Shown in pieces: positions 21,201 to 32,012 of a stretch of DNA of 64,000 nucleotides; the stretch's first letter is position 1, and each line of letters opens with the position of its first letter. Position numbers and translations under genes: made by a program. The notes under the pieces were generated by a model that was not told where the DNA came from, did no database searches, and was given only the letters and a program-made list of their open reading frames with translations. This stretch comes from Aricia agestis (Eukaryota; Arthropoda; Insecta; Lepidoptera; Lycaenidae). The DNA lies in the NCBI RefSeq assembly GCF_905147365.1, contig NC_056408.1, positions 8,060,001-8,124,000 on the forward strand, read 5' to 3'.

Positions 21201-22041
21201 GTTTTTTTATGATTTATAAAACTCTATATGAAGTGCACACTTGGCAGATTGAAATTGTTCGATTAATAACAATGAGAAGGACCACGGAAAAATAGTCTGC
21301 CAGCATGTTGCCTCTGCGTTCGCTATTGACAGAGACACAGAGTTTCAAAAATGTAAAAAATAAAAAAGTGCTATATTATGCGCACATGTCTGCCTCTTGG
21401 ATTGATGTTTGAATTTATCATGAAAATCAAGAAACTCGATGAGGCAGACCTCTGATATTTCAAAGGCAGACCATTTGAATTTTTTTTCAACCCGACGCTC
21501 GCGCCAAGCTAGAAGTACAAAATTCAACTTTAAACACGCGTCAGAACTATTCGGCTTCGACCTGATAACTACGTCTCCGCAGGTATGAAATTTCTCCACA
21601 GTTCCTTTCGTAGTGTCTCGCTTTTATTTGGGGATATGAGTGAGAACCACCACCACCATACCACCTAACTCAGTTCCGTATTATGTACTAGAATGTATAT
21701 GGTGTAAGTATATCTAGGGATTGCATAGGGGAGGAATTTAAAAAAAAAAACCGGATTTTCGGATTTTGACAAGCTCAAATCCGGATTATCCGGATAATCC
21801 GGATTTTATGAAATTTTTCTAATATTTTTGATTAAAAGCTTTAAATGCGAGTTATTTTCTTGTTATTTCTTTATTAAACATTGATTTTAAAAGCGCAATA
21901 TCAGACGTCTTAAAACAATTAACATTTTTCTTAAGTTAGTGATTTTCACATAGGCGTGATGAAGTAAGAAAATAAAATAACAGTATCTGATACTTATGAC
22001 GTTATTAACAACTTAAAAGTATCTTAATTTTTTAAAGATAT
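18295..22041. repeat. Giant palindrome, about 1.23-kb arms and 1.29-kb loop
   Basis: The left arm (18295-19521) and right arm (20812-22041) are inverted copies with only scattered mismatches and small indels. Paired landmarks include ATAAAATCCGGATTATCCGG (18531 / 21808), GGCAGACATGTGCGCATAAT (18937 / 21390) and GTGAAGGATCATTCCTTCAC near 20850 (mirrored near 19480). The arms contain iterated CCGGATTATCCGG motifs beside a GCAATCCCTA terminus (18610-18619; inverted at 21714-21723), which looks like a hAT-type end. They also contain part of the same repeat family as 31000-32180. No long open frame is present. Confidence 0.88.
19960..20710 (+). repeat. Direct repeats within the palindrome loop
   Basis: TTTACCGCGGCAGTCCCCGA occurs at about 19997 and again at about 20664. 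Both copies are preceded by GTTGATAAAAA(A)TGTTAT and followed by GTGC(T/A)ACACG. The two copies are about 665 bp apart in the same orientation and are probably two insertions of one family. Confidence 0.6.
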
Positions 22042-22194
22042 TTGAATAAGTGTAATTCAAGTTAACAATAAAATCCTAAACAATTTCCGGTTTATGGACG
22101 ACTAAGCCCTTTTTGCTCCTACGAATACAGATATTATCTGTCAGATAATAAAAATTACCTTAAGCACAATCAATGAGCAACAGCACGAGATCAG

Positions 22195-22560
22195 GTCGAG
22201 GTGGACGTACTTGGGCCAGTTAGTTTCTTTTGATAACAGACAAGGAAATACAGAGAAACTAGTCAAAAGTCAAAGACAAACCCCTCTCAGGGAACCACAG
22301 ATTCGTCGACATGTGTATTTTACTCGTCCTAACCAACAGAGCGCAAACTCGGTCGTTGACTAATTTACAAAAATCCAAATTGGGGTCTGCCTAAGAGCAA
22401 TGAATCGCAGTAAGTTGGAAGTAAGTCTTCTCGACAAAACAAAAATTCCATCCAAACAAGAATCTCAGACGTAGGAGTCAAGACGGCGGCTAAATAAGCA
22501 TTGGGCTGGTCGTGTTATCCACATGCATCTAGGCTGGATATCGATAGAGTGGGTATCTAG
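22195..22560 (+). pseudogene. Degraded RTE-type LINE reverse transcriptase fragment
   Basis: Translation gives patches of the C-terminal part of an RTE-clade LINE polyprotein, such as LGQLVSFDNRQGN, then ISDVGVKTAAK and a GWSC-like remnant. Stops and frameshifts lie between the patches. The same residues are intact in the better copy on the minus strand at 43739-44698 (LAQLVSFDNRQG; ITDIGIKAAKLKW). It is an old, dead fragment. Confidence 0.65.
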
Positions 22561-22693
22561 CCTTGGCCTAGAAAAATATAGCTCGATGCCCTGGAGGCAT
22601 TTTTTCCCTCTGAAGGTAGGTTGTTGTACTCTGTAGCCTAAGGGCTACAGAGTAATTAATATATAAAAAATAAACGAAATTTGCAAACAAACA

Positions 22694-23352
22694 AAGTCAC
22701 GTTATCGTGGACGCTGACTTCCACAGTAAAACGTTGGGTACGTTAATTTCTGCCCTTTTGATTTTATGCACCGCGGACGTTTTGTGCGGTTCAGTAGAGT
22801 GTAGACGTCGTGATGTTCTCTAACGTGCACGTTAAAAAGTTAAAGAGCGTCTTTATAATATATTTCCATACATTTTACTTCCCTATGTTATCGTTTTACC
22901 GCGGACTCAGGAGTCCACCAAGACTCCTGAGGATCTATTGTGACTACTTAATCCTCATAAATTGAACGATGCGGTTGGAATTGGTGCCACCAATTTCCTC
23001 TATAGTAGAAAAGGTTAGTTTGAGCTGCCTGAGCTGCAGCTACAGCTGCTGAGTAAAGTAGTATAGTCAAATTAATAATTTCGTGTGTAATATAGATCCA
23101 AATAAAATAGTCGTAGATGGGTGTTAAATTTTCTAAATCTCGCTTTTATTATTAACATGCGGACGAAGTTGCGGGCAACAGCTAGTATATTATAAAGACG
23201 CTCTTTAACTTTTTAACGTGCACGTTAGAGAACATCACGACGTCTACACTCTTCTGAACCGCACAAAACGTCCGCGGTGCATAAAATCAAAAGGGCATAA
23301 ATTAACGTACCCAACGTTTTACTGTGGAAGTCAGCGTCCACGATAACGTGAC
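22694..23352. mobile_element. Foldback element with GTCACGTTATCGTGGACG ends
   Basis: About 165-bp inverted arms (22694-22861 and 23190-23352) share GTCACGTTATCGTGGACGCT, AACGTGCACGTTA and AAAGACGCTCTTTA or their complements. The ~330-bp centre contains TTTACCGCGGAC and a small GACTCCTGAGG hairpin. A related shorter element is at 53227-53482. It is non-coding. Confidence 0.8.
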
Positions 23353-24012
23353 ATCCGGAATTATAAAAGCGCATAATTGAAGTATGAAGTCTTGGCAGAA
23401 AAAACTATCCCGGAGAACATGATGAGAGGTTTATTCAAACATACTGCCTTCAGCCGTACATATTCTACCATTTCTACCTATGTGCTCGACCGATGCTAGT
23501 AACTTAGATCCGTAAAGTTTGACTTGTTTGACTTTAAAATTTCCATGGCCGGTAACGAATTGAGATACGCAGTGGTCAATATCCATCCAGGGTTTGGATA
23601 ATCGTTTACGAATATTAGGAAAAGTTTTAAAGATCGTCCTTTGCTAGAATTGGTAATCACTTTGTTTGTTTGTAAATTTCGAGGAGTTTCACCTTCACCT
23701 TCAATTCCATTACTTATCAAGTCACCATCTCATATACGGTCCAGAAGCGGTCTATGAAACATCTCCCATTACTACAAAGCAAGTGCTCGAGGCATAATGT
23801 CGCAAACTAAGAAAAGAGCAATGTAATTAGGCTCCTAGCCTTGAACATTCCGAAGCACTAATTCCTGGCTTTTACAAAACTAACTATTAAAACTTATAGA
23901 TTAGAATAAAAATAAAAATCTTAGTAATCTTAAACTTAAAGAAAAGAATAAAAATCTTTACGTTCACATAATAACTAGTATATCTAGCATTACGACTTGC
24001 AGATTCTAGGAA
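23353..24012. other. Intergenic stretch, nothing firm
   Basis: No exon pair or classifiable repeat could be supported. A short minus-strand open frame at 23496-23720 has no recognisable motif and is probably chance. Confidence 0.4.
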
Positions 24013-24232
24013 AAGGGCCGAGCACCTTTTATTATTCCCTTCCCTACCCTCCCCTATTCCCTTCCCTTCACATCCCCACCCTCCCCTATTACCCTATTCC
24101 TTCCTAAAAGGCCGGCAACGCACCTGCAGCTCTTCTGATGCTGCGAGTGTCGATGGGCGACGGAAGTTGCTTTCCATCAAATGACCCGTTTGCTCGTTTG
24201 CCCCCTTATTTCATAAAAAAGTAGTTTTTGCA
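24013..24232 (-). repeat. Dispersed repeat with CCCTTCCC tract, minus copy
   Basis: It contains CCCTTCCCTACCCTCCCC-type pyrimidine tracts, then GGCAACGCACCTGCAGC and GTCGATGGGCGACGGAAGTT. It ends at TTTGCCCCCTTATTTCAT. The inverted partner at 25045-25260 carries the same blocks complemented. Confidence 0.75.
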
Positions 24233-24489
24233 TGAAAGAGTAACAAACATCCATACATACATGCACACTCACAAACTTTCACCTTTCTAATATTTAAAGT
24301 AAGTAGGATGGCAATGTCATTTTAATTCTGAAAATAAACTTTATAATAATTGTTTGTTACATTTCAAATAACAGTATAATTACATGTAGAAAACTTTAGG
24401 TATGCTGAGGGCCAATTGAAATATAATTTTATAATCTTTACCTACTTGTTTCATTACATTATCCAAGTCTTTGAAGATATTATATATAA

Positions 24490-24847
24490 TATGAGAATGG
24501 GCTACTTCCTGTTACTAAGCTCGAGCCCCCAGCTCCGGAAACCTTGTTAAAACTCATTTCTTGCAAATGCAAAAAGGGATGTGGATGCAGAAAGGCTGGA
24601 ATAAAGTGCTCCGTTATATGCACCAATTGCAATGGTACCTGTGATAATTCGCACGTTCCACTACAAGATAGCGATAAGGAGCAAGAAAATCGAGGAAAAA
24701 GAGGATTACAACGGAGCTGATGATTCCATCGCGGATGACGTGGAAGGAATTTCTATTTGTGACATTTCGCTCAGCACCGAAGACGATGAACTTTCAGAAC
24801 CGGGTCCATCAAAAATAGCGAAGCGAAGGAGAATGCACAAAATGTAA
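24490..24847 (+). pseudogene. Cys-rich (CXC/tesmin-like) protein fragment, frameshifted
   Basis: The first frame reads NGLLPVTKLEPPAPETLLKL then a Cys-dense core, ISCKCKKGCGCRKAGIKCSV with further CTNC and GTCDN. It stops at about 24720. The continuation is in another frame from about 24690 (ADDVEGISICDISL then KIAKRRRMHKM and a stop). The Cys spacing recalls CXC/CRC (tesmin-type) DNA-binding repeats and similar Cys-rich modules found in insect repeat-borne proteins. At least one frameshift breaks it. It sits between inverted copies of another repeat, and the origin is uncertain. Confidence 0.6.
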
Positions 24848-25044
24848 TATTTCATTTACAAGTGGATTAGGCCTACTGACGTTACCACAAAAAAAAACGC
24901 GCCACTTACTCTACCTTATGGTGGTGTGGAAATCAGTTATTTGGCCAAAACGCGTGTTGGAGTGGACTTTGCGGCTCTCGTACGCTGAAACTATTGATTT
25001 CACGAAAAAATGGTTACTGTTTATGTAACTAGAGAAAAAAAAAT

Positions 25045-25260
25045 TAGTTTTTTTTTTAATGAAATAAGGGGGCAAACGAGCAAACGGGTCACCTGATGGA
25101 AAGCAACTTCCGTCGCCCATGGACACTCGCAGCATCAGAAGAGCTGCAAGTGCGTTGCCGACCTTTTAAGAGGGAATAGGGTAATAGGGGAGGGTAGGGA
25201 AGGGAAGGGAAGGGAATAGTTGAGGGTAGGGAAGGGAATAGGGTAGGGGTTAGGGGATTG
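25045..25260 (+). repeat. Dispersed repeat with GGGAAGGG tract, plus copy
   Basis: It opens with AATGAAATAAGGGGGCAAAC and continues through AAGCAACTTCCGTCGCCCAT to GGGAAGGGAAGGGAAGGGAA. It is the inverted partner of 24013-24232. The purine tract is strongly strand-asymmetric. Confidence 0.75.
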
Positions 25261-25403
25261 GGCCTCCGGTAAACTCACTCACTCGGCGAAACACAGCGCA
25301 ATCGCTGTTTCACGCCGGTTTTCTGTGAGAACGTGGTATTTATCCGGTCGAGCCGGCCCATTCGTGCCGAAGCATGGCTCTCCCACGTATAAATGCGCTC
25401 TAC

Positions 25404-25464
25404 GTGGACTCTACGAACAACGTCCGTTAAGTGTCACTTAACGGACGTTGTTCGTAGAGTCCAC
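25404..25464. repeat. Perfect 61-bp palindrome
   Basis: Arms of 30 nt, starting GTGGACTCTACGAACAACG, are separated by a single T (AAGTG-T-CACTT). No mismatch was seen. It could extrude as a cruciform. Its origin is unknown. Confidence 0.9.
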
Positions 25465-25585
25465 ATCCTGAGGATGCTCCGGTGTTGGGGCGAAACGCGC
25501 GTCGAGGTTTTCAACCTGCATGATGGTGAGGGGCCTTACACGGATTTGCCAACATTATTGCTTGTGTGGTGGTGGTGTTTGCAAG

Positions 25586-25656
25586 TTCTTGCATGCGAGT
25601 GTACGCATAGGCAGTGTGGGAGGAGGGAGGTGCTGTACGCATGCCTATGCGTACAC
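25586..25656. repeat. Hairpin, GAGTGTACGCATAGGCA arms
   Basis: GAGTGTACGCATAGGCA is followed about 37 nt later by its complement TGCCTATGCGTACACTC, around a G-rich loop. Confidence 0.85.
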
Positions 25657-26129
25657 TCACTCATTTACTTAAAGGTGGAAGTTGTTTTCGCGGAATATTG
25701 CTAAAAATAATTACAAACTAAATTTAAACTATGGATTTCCGCAAAGTAACGCCTGATTCCATTAACTTACTAGAGGAGAAAATTTCCTACACTTCCGAGT
25801 TTCGGTCGGACACTACTATAAATAGTAGTGTCCGACCGAAACTGGTTTTTCAGCCGAATCCGAAACCGAACTTTCGGCCATACTCTCAGTTGCGGCCGAA
25901 ACCGAAACCGAAACTTATTAAAACATTTAAAATTACGATTATTTACTGAAATTTATTGATATTTAACATAAATTACAACTTTTTAAACTTAAGAAAAAGT
26001 ACCATATTGATTTTTTTACTTTTTTGCGATATTTCTTAAAATAAATATTATTATCTAATCTTGGATTCGAATATGTTTCCTAGAATTTATTCCGTTTTTA
26101 TACGATTCCAAGTACGTGCGATTTCAGCA

Positions 26130-26720
26130 AAGTAATTGAACGCGTACACTAAACCGGTGTACGCAATGCAATAATTGTGTGTTACAAACGTATAAACACG
26201 TTTGTAACACCCAATTGCATTTCACCAACATAACCTAAACTCGTTCACAGTAAATCCGATTTTTATCTTCTGAACGTCCAATATTCGAGTTTTATAAAAC
26301 ACATTTAAGTCGTGTCAGTGTAGTGTCATGACCGATCAAAAAACATAGATGAAAAACTTATAAGATGACAGTTTTCACAGATGCGTTTCGGTAACTTGTT
26401 TATCGTTTTCTTTCTATTTTGTTGAGCAATTTCATTTAAGTAATAAAACGCACTTAGTGTACACTAAATCGGTTCTAAACGTATTTAAACGCGTTTATAG
26501 TACCGAATTGCATTTCACCAACAACGTTCACAGCAAATCCGAGTTCTATCTTCAGAACTTCAGAATGTTGTACGGTTAAACTTCAAAAAAGCCGTTGAAG
26601 TGCTATCAGTGTAGTGACATGGCGAATCGAAAATTATAGACGAAAATAAAAAGTTTTGATAGATGCATTTGGGTAGCTTATGCATCGTTTCTTGCTTTTT
26701 TGTCGATAACTTAACGTAAC
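26130..26720 (+). repeat. Diverged tandem duplication, about 315-bp period
   Basis: Unit one (about 26130-26450) and unit two (about 26451-26720) share ordered phrases: TACACTAAA(C/T)CGGT, AATTGCATTTCACCAACA, GTTCACAG(T/C)AAATCCGA, TATCTTC(T/A)GAAC, TCAGTGTAGTG(T/A)CATG and TTTATCGTTTTC / GCATCGTTTCTTGC. A GTGTTACAAACGT hairpin (26187-26216) interrupts unit one. It is non-coding. Confidence 0.65.
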
Positions 26721-27364
26721 TAGACTCCAAAATAATAAAAACATGCAAAATAAACAAAAAAATGTGAGAGCAGATTATGAAATCCATTTGAAACAAAACG
26801 AGATTTACATCCTCGTAGAAACACGTTTAATGAGAACTAAGTTTTATAAAACGAAATTGTGTGATTGGTAAAATCCTCCCTTAGACATTAACATTTAACG
26901 ACGTACTACTAAAAACACAATCAATTGCAGTATATTATTTTACGGGAAGCATAGACACGACCGCGGTCGAAGTTCAAAACGAAATTACTAAGCAAACTTG
27001 CAGTTGGCGTTACATTTTTTTTTTGCACCAGAAGGCGTTTTGCCACTAAACCTGAAAAATATACTGAGGGCCGCAAGAGTGAAGCTTACGGGGAAGTTGG
27101 GCGGGAAGATTCTAGCAGGGTAGGAACGGTCTAAAAGATTGCGTGTCCGTAGTTAAAAGTTAATTTTCAATATTTAAATAAAAAAATAATTACTAAATCG
27201 TTTGTTTGGGAAACATTGTTAAAATAGCACGTAATTTGCTAATAGTTATGTATATTAAACTAGACCCGCGCGGCTTCGCCTGTGTAAATTAGGAATTTTA
27301 CGGAAACCGTACATTTTCCCATAAAAAATAGCTAATGTCCCTACTCCCTTCACTTGGTCTACTA

Positions 27365-27625
27365 TACAGTGTGTAACAAAAATAGGTGATAATACTTTAG
27401 GGTGTGTACGTGTTCCTTGTAGAGAGTTCACTGTGAAAGTAGCAGCGCTGAAAGACGAATTTTTTTTTCTCTTTCGTATGGGCAAGGGCCCGAGCGTCAC
27501 GAGTTTCCCCATAAAAAAGTGAAAAAAAAATTGGTCTTTCAGCGGTGCTACTTTTACAGCGAACTCTCTACTAGGAACACATACACACCCTAAAGTATTA
27601 TCACTTATTTTTGTTACATCCTGTA
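27365..27625. mobile_element. TA-flanked foldback MITE (TACAG...TGTAACAAAAATA)
   Basis: Inverted arms of about 95 bp begin TACAGTGTGTAACAAAAATA on the left and TACAGGATGTAACAAAAATA (complement) on the right. They share ACTTTAGGGTGTGTA and AGAGAGTTC. Both sides are flanked by TA (27363-27364; 27626-27627), the target of Tc1/mariner-type transposons. Confidence 0.8.
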
Positions 27626-28060
27626 TATGGTAGTGATGATGATGATGATGAATGTAATTTGCATAGTAGCATATGCTTTCCGTTCTTAAAACAACGCCGG
27701 AACTCCCAAACTTGTATCTATAAATAATCAGGAGTTCTCTCAGCACCTTCCAAACCACGGTATACCAGGTATACCTTGATGCAAAATCTTACTTGTTGGT
27801 AGCATATGCTTAGAATACTTCTCACGAAACCGAAGTCACCACATGTTCCTCTATAAATTTTGAGGAGTTCTCTCGATTACTTATGGATCCTTCATCAGAT
27901 CACCACTTTTGTGAATATAATACAAAATTGGGGATAATACCCATATAAATATACCAAAAGAAAAATTTTAAAAAATCGGTTAACAAACGGCGGAGTAATC
28001 GTTGAACATAAGAAAACGAATATAACACCTCCCCCATTTTGAAAGTCGGTTAAAATTGTA
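27626..28060 (-). repeat. Dispersed AACCGACTTCCAA-type repeat, minus copy
   Basis: ATGATGATGATGATGAATG (27634 on), then CATAGTAGCATATGCTT and TTGATGCAAAATCTTACTTG, are the complement of the 2560-2740 region. It continues to AAAAATCGGTTAACAAACGG and ends near TTGAAAGTCGGTTAAAA (28039-28055), the complement of an AACCGACTT start. Confidence 0.7.
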
Positions 28061-28565
28061 GCCTATGTGTTATTCTGATGTATAAGCTATATTATCGTAA
28101 AGTTTCATTAAAATCCGTTCTGTAGTTTTTGCGTGAAAGAGTAACAAACATCCATACATCCAAACAAACTTTCGCCTTTATAATATTAGTAGGATAGTAG
28201 GATAAACCTGCGTTTGTGGTAGAAATAAAATTCAATTATATAATTTCGATAACAATAAGTTTATATAATTTAATAAAAATAAAACGAAGTGCTAATTTTT
28301 GATTTGGGACTAATCTAGAAAACATAATCTCAAATCACGGTGACATAATGTAATCACAAATAGATGGTGGCGAACTGAGCCGGGGCCTCGCTGGCAAGCA
28401 AGCACGAGTTAACTGCGAAGTTTACCGAACGATGCATGAGTTTCGGTGGGGCCGAAAGTTTTGGCTATATTTTGGCCGAAACCGAAACTAAGGCCGAAAC
28501 TGGCCGAAACCGAAACCGAAAGTTCGGTCGGTCACTACTTTATAGTGTAGGAAATTTTCTCTAGT

Positions 28566-29962
28566 TTAATGTATTTAACTTTTTTCATCCTAAAATAAGT
28601 TGGAACGGATTTATTCTCAAAAAACTGTATTTGAGCGCCATTTTTCCAATATGTCGGTGCGATCGGAAAAGATACGAGGTGGCAAAGTGAAAATTCGAAA
28701 AGAGCACGTCGAAATCTATAAAATCACCAATTTTCAAAACTCCCGAAAAATTTTCCAGGTAAAACTACCAAATGACTGTAGTCTGTAGTATTATCACTTT
28801 ATCTAAATTGAGTAGACATTATAAATAATGGCTAGAAAATATACATCATATCCAGATTTATTACTTTGGCTGTAACAAACGTGAAAAGTCTTGTTTTTGC
28901 GTGATTTTTGGAGTTTTTACCACAGATACTAATTGTACTATTATCTATTCTGTGTCATAGAGCTGAGTTTTCTTCTACGATTTTCATGAAATTTAGTATA
29001 TAGGGGGTTTCAGGGGCGATAAATCGATCTAGCTAGGAATCATTTTCAGAAAATGTCTTTTTATTCGTGTTTTATCGATAATCGATAAACTGAAAAAAAA
29101 TTACTCTTCCTGACATCTATTGGCGAATAATAATACTATTTTGTTAGCAACTAATTGTTTTAACGACCAGCAGATGGCGTTATTAAGTAACACGAAGTCA
29201 ATGAGTGTTTGCTATACCGAGCAAAGCTCGGTCATCCAGGTACTGTAGGATTAAAATAGCAAAATCGGGGCGTTGGACAAAGTTTAACGATGGTATTAGT
29301 ACACCTCGTTACAGATAAGCGGTAGACAGATATCCTGTATTTACATTGATGATTGATGGTACGGTAGGTAAATGTGATATTTACCTACCATCAGTAAATA
29401 CATAGTTATTACGTGATATTAACTCAATTTATATTAGTAGACAGTTTAAGGACATACAGTGTCCCAAAATCTCAATAAAATAGAAATGTTAATTTAACTT
29501 AGCTTTTATTCTGTACTAGATGTCTATAGGTACATGTTACCCGCAAATTCGTTTATCGTGCGGGAACCGGAAATACTTACATAGGTTAAAAACCACTGAC
29601 CTTTTTATCAAAACATTCATTTAATGTACTTTTGTGTATTTTTGAATCATCGAATCGATTCGACAGAATCGAATCAACGACTACCCGAGTTTATTAGTCA
29701 CGAGTCGAAAACCCACTGGATCTCGGAGACGTTAACTTATATTATAACCTCCTCCTTTTGGAAGTCGGTTAAAAATGGAGAGTGAGTGTCAAATATCACG
29801 TGCCATGAGTTTTTTGCTGGTCCTTTCAAGGTTATTTGGGATAGCCCCACTGCGTTTTCGTCGCGCCCAGCACGGCTGTAGAGTCTCTGTCTCACCAAGG
29901 TGGACGGTACACAGCTTCATATGCTTCATACTCGTAGGTAAGTTTTGAGTCTGAGTTAGTAA
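28566..29962. other. Intergenic stretch with dispersed repeats
   Basis: It contains a recognisable lepidopteran repeat around 29100-29250 (CCAGCAGATGGCG; AGCAAAGCTCGGTCATCCAG). There is a stem at 29355-29390 (ACGGTAGGTAAAT / ATTTACCTACCAT) and a relic of the AACCGACTTCC family at 29755-29775. An open frame at 28600-28788 has no motif and no splice support. Confidence 0.45.
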
Positions 29963-30134
29963 GGCCGGTATAAATAGTCAGTACTCAAGATGCATCTCGG
30001 TCTCAAGACACGGTTCAGGCTCTATGATTGGTTGGCTGTCAAAATTTGGACCAATCACAGAGCCGAACCGCGTCTTCACTCTTGTCTTGAAGACCGAGAT
30101 GCATCTTAAGTACTGACTATTTTAAATACCGGCC
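29963..30134. mobile_element. Foldback MITE, GGCCGGTAT ends
   Basis: Arms of about 60 bp begin GGCCGGTATAAATAGTCAGT on the left and match the inverted right end (CTGACTATTTTAAATACCGG, ending 30134). They share AAGATGCATCTCGGTCT. Flanks are TAA and TAG, so only a near-match 3-bp target duplication is visible. Confidence 0.75.
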
Positions 30135-30315
30135 TAGAAGTCTTTTCTTCTATTTATAGGCCGGGTGCAATCGCATAACGTTGGACAAATAATATAAGAA
30201 AGTACTTACTTTATTAAAATAGTTACATGGAACAGATTGATTAGGAATTTTAGGATAATTAGTATAGTAGGTCTTAAAATATTTCTTTATGCTAACAACA
30301 TCGGTTTACGGTAGT

Positions 30316-30458
30316 TACTCTACACATTAGTCAAAATCGGTGGCTTGGCCATTTTGTTATTCGTCAGGGCTTTGAACTTAATATACCGTAACTATAATAA
30401 TAAAACTAAATAGTAACCGTAAAATGGCCAGGCCACTGATTTTGACTAATGTGTAGAA
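30316..30458. mobile_element. Foldback MITE, TCTACACATTAGTCAAAATC arms
   Basis: TCTACACATTAGTCAAAATC (30319 on), followed by GGTGGCTTGGCCATTTT, is mirrored at the right end (AAAATGGCCAGGCCACTG, then GATTTTGACTAATGTGTAGA). The loop is about 55 bp. Confidence 0.75.
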
Positions 30459-31132
30459 TTTTTAGATTCTTCTCGTGCGGCTGACACATTATAATATTAT
30501 TATCAAATATTTTGCCGCGCTTTAGTGCAAAATTAAGGTTTTCAGATTTAGGGCTGAGTATGTAAGGTTAGAAACTTGGCTCTACATGAGATCTCACTAC
30601 TTTTTGACACGACGAACTATAATATTATGTTCTCATCTTGGCAACATTTTTACATGAAAATGTTTTTGGTGAGATTAATATTTCAAGAGATTGTCACCAG
30701 TATTCAATATTTAAGTTTGTTAGGAAATGAACTAAATTTAAACAAAGAAGTGTGTACATAATACACAATTAACATTCTTTACTCATATTAAAACCATCAT
30801 TCAATTGTTCTGAAAGCAATTCAAATTATTGTATTAATTTACAAAGCTGATTTTATTAATAATCCCATTATTCTATTCCTCATTGTGTACCTACATATCG
30901 TACCTTTTCCAATATTTACAGTGAAATATCAAAAATATTTTATCCAACGTTATGCGATACATTATTTTGTATCAATCTATACTATAAAGTAATAATATTA
31001 TAAAGAGGCAGAGTTTGTTTGTTTGTCTGAACGCGCTAATCTCAGGACCTACTGGTCCGATTCGAAAAATTATTTCAGTGTTAGAAAGCCCATTTATCGA
31101 GGAAGGCTATAGGCTATATTTTATCACGCTAA

Positions 31133-31272
31133 GCCCCAATTTCACCAACGACTATTAAAGTTAACGCTCGAATTATTATCACGTTACCTCTTTCGTTTTT
31201 CTTATAAATGAAAGAGAAGACATTACATTTTAACAAGCTGTTAACACTAACAGACGTTGGTGAAATTGGGGC
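31133..31272. mobile_element. 140-bp MITE, GCCCCAATTTCACCAACG ends, TAA duplication
   Basis: Terminal inverted repeats GCCCCAATTTCACCAACG and CGTTGGTGAAATTGGGGC bound the element. It is flanked by TAA on both sides (31130-31132; 31273-31275), the 3-bp TWA target of PIF/Harbinger-type elements. The insertion splits the surrounding repeat cleanly. Confidence 0.82.
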
Positions 31273-31363
31273 TAAGACTAATAGAAGCGTAAGAAATAAA
31301 GGAGAATGTGGAAAGAATGGGGGAAATTATTTGAAAGGGCTTACGAACTATGTCAACAATTTT

Positions 31364-32012
31364 CAGGGGCGTCTTTCCCTTAGGTGCAGTGCATGCGTTG
31401 CACACGGGCGCCGCAGTCCTAGGGGCGCCGAGCGCCGCTCGCAAGGAAATAGTTATTAAATAATTATTAAAAAAACACAATCTTGTGTTATGTTTTTCTT
31501 AACTATCACTCTTTCCTTCCTTAAAATACTTTATACCCGTGTATTATAGGGCCCTCGTTTTGAGTGAACTTCCCTGTCAAATGTTATCGAATGTTGTTGA
31601 AAATTGTATGTTTGTTATGATGTCGTAATAAGAATGAAAATACTCAATATTTGTACATTGCTATGAAGTACATTTGTATACTCGTACATACGAGTATGTT
31701 AACATGGGTACGTTTTGGGGTTTAGGATGTTAGGTCACGTCATGGTAGGTATTCAAAACCGAAAAAATCTTCAAATTTAGAGTTTGTTATCTATTGGAGA
31801 AATTTGACAGTACCTATGTGGTAACTTGCTGTTGCTGTTATAGTTCGTCCGTTGGCTTCAGGATAAATAATCCATAACTAATGGACTCCTCACGCAGCGG
31901 CCGGACAAACTGTACTTGTACTTTGTACCCATTTCATTTTGACCGCGCGCTTGCTAGGGGGCGCTAGGGTAATGTTTGCACACAGGCGCCACATGGGCTA
32001 GAGACGGCCCTG
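31364..32012. mobile_element. Non-autonomous hAT element, 8-bp duplication ACAATTTT
   Basis: The termini CAGGGGCGTCTTT and AGACGGCCCTG are imperfect inverted repeats fitting the hAT consensus YARNG. ACAATTTT occurs directly on both sides (31356-31363; 32013-32020). GGCGCC motifs recur near the left end (GGGCGCCGCAG, GGGGCGCCGAGCGCCGC) and once near the right (AGGCGCCAC). No transposase is encoded. Confidence 0.85.

Larger units (their letters stand above)
25796..28565. mobile_element. hAT-like element with iterated CCGAAAC ends
   Basis: The left end shows a perfect small palindrome (TTTCGGTCGGACACTACTAT mirrored around AAATA) followed by iterated CCGAAACCGAA motifs (25832-25915). The right end (28440-28540) has iterated GGCCGAAACCGAAAC, then AAGTTCGGTCGGTCACTACT. 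Outside these, TAGAGGAGAAAATTTCCTAC (25770-25789) and AGGAAATTTTCTCTAG (28549-28564) are also mutually inverted. The proposed core termini are TAGTAGTG (25823) and CACTACT (28539). No clean 8-bp duplication was found, so the boundaries are tentative. The interior holds a tandem duplication and other insertions. Confidence 0.55.

Noticed and set aside
25393..25704. 103-codon open frame
   Set aside because: It runs through a perfect palindrome and a hairpin, so the codons are mirror sequence. No protein motif.
28600..28788. 62-codon basic open frame
   Set aside because: No motif, no splice sites of quality and no paralogue in the window.
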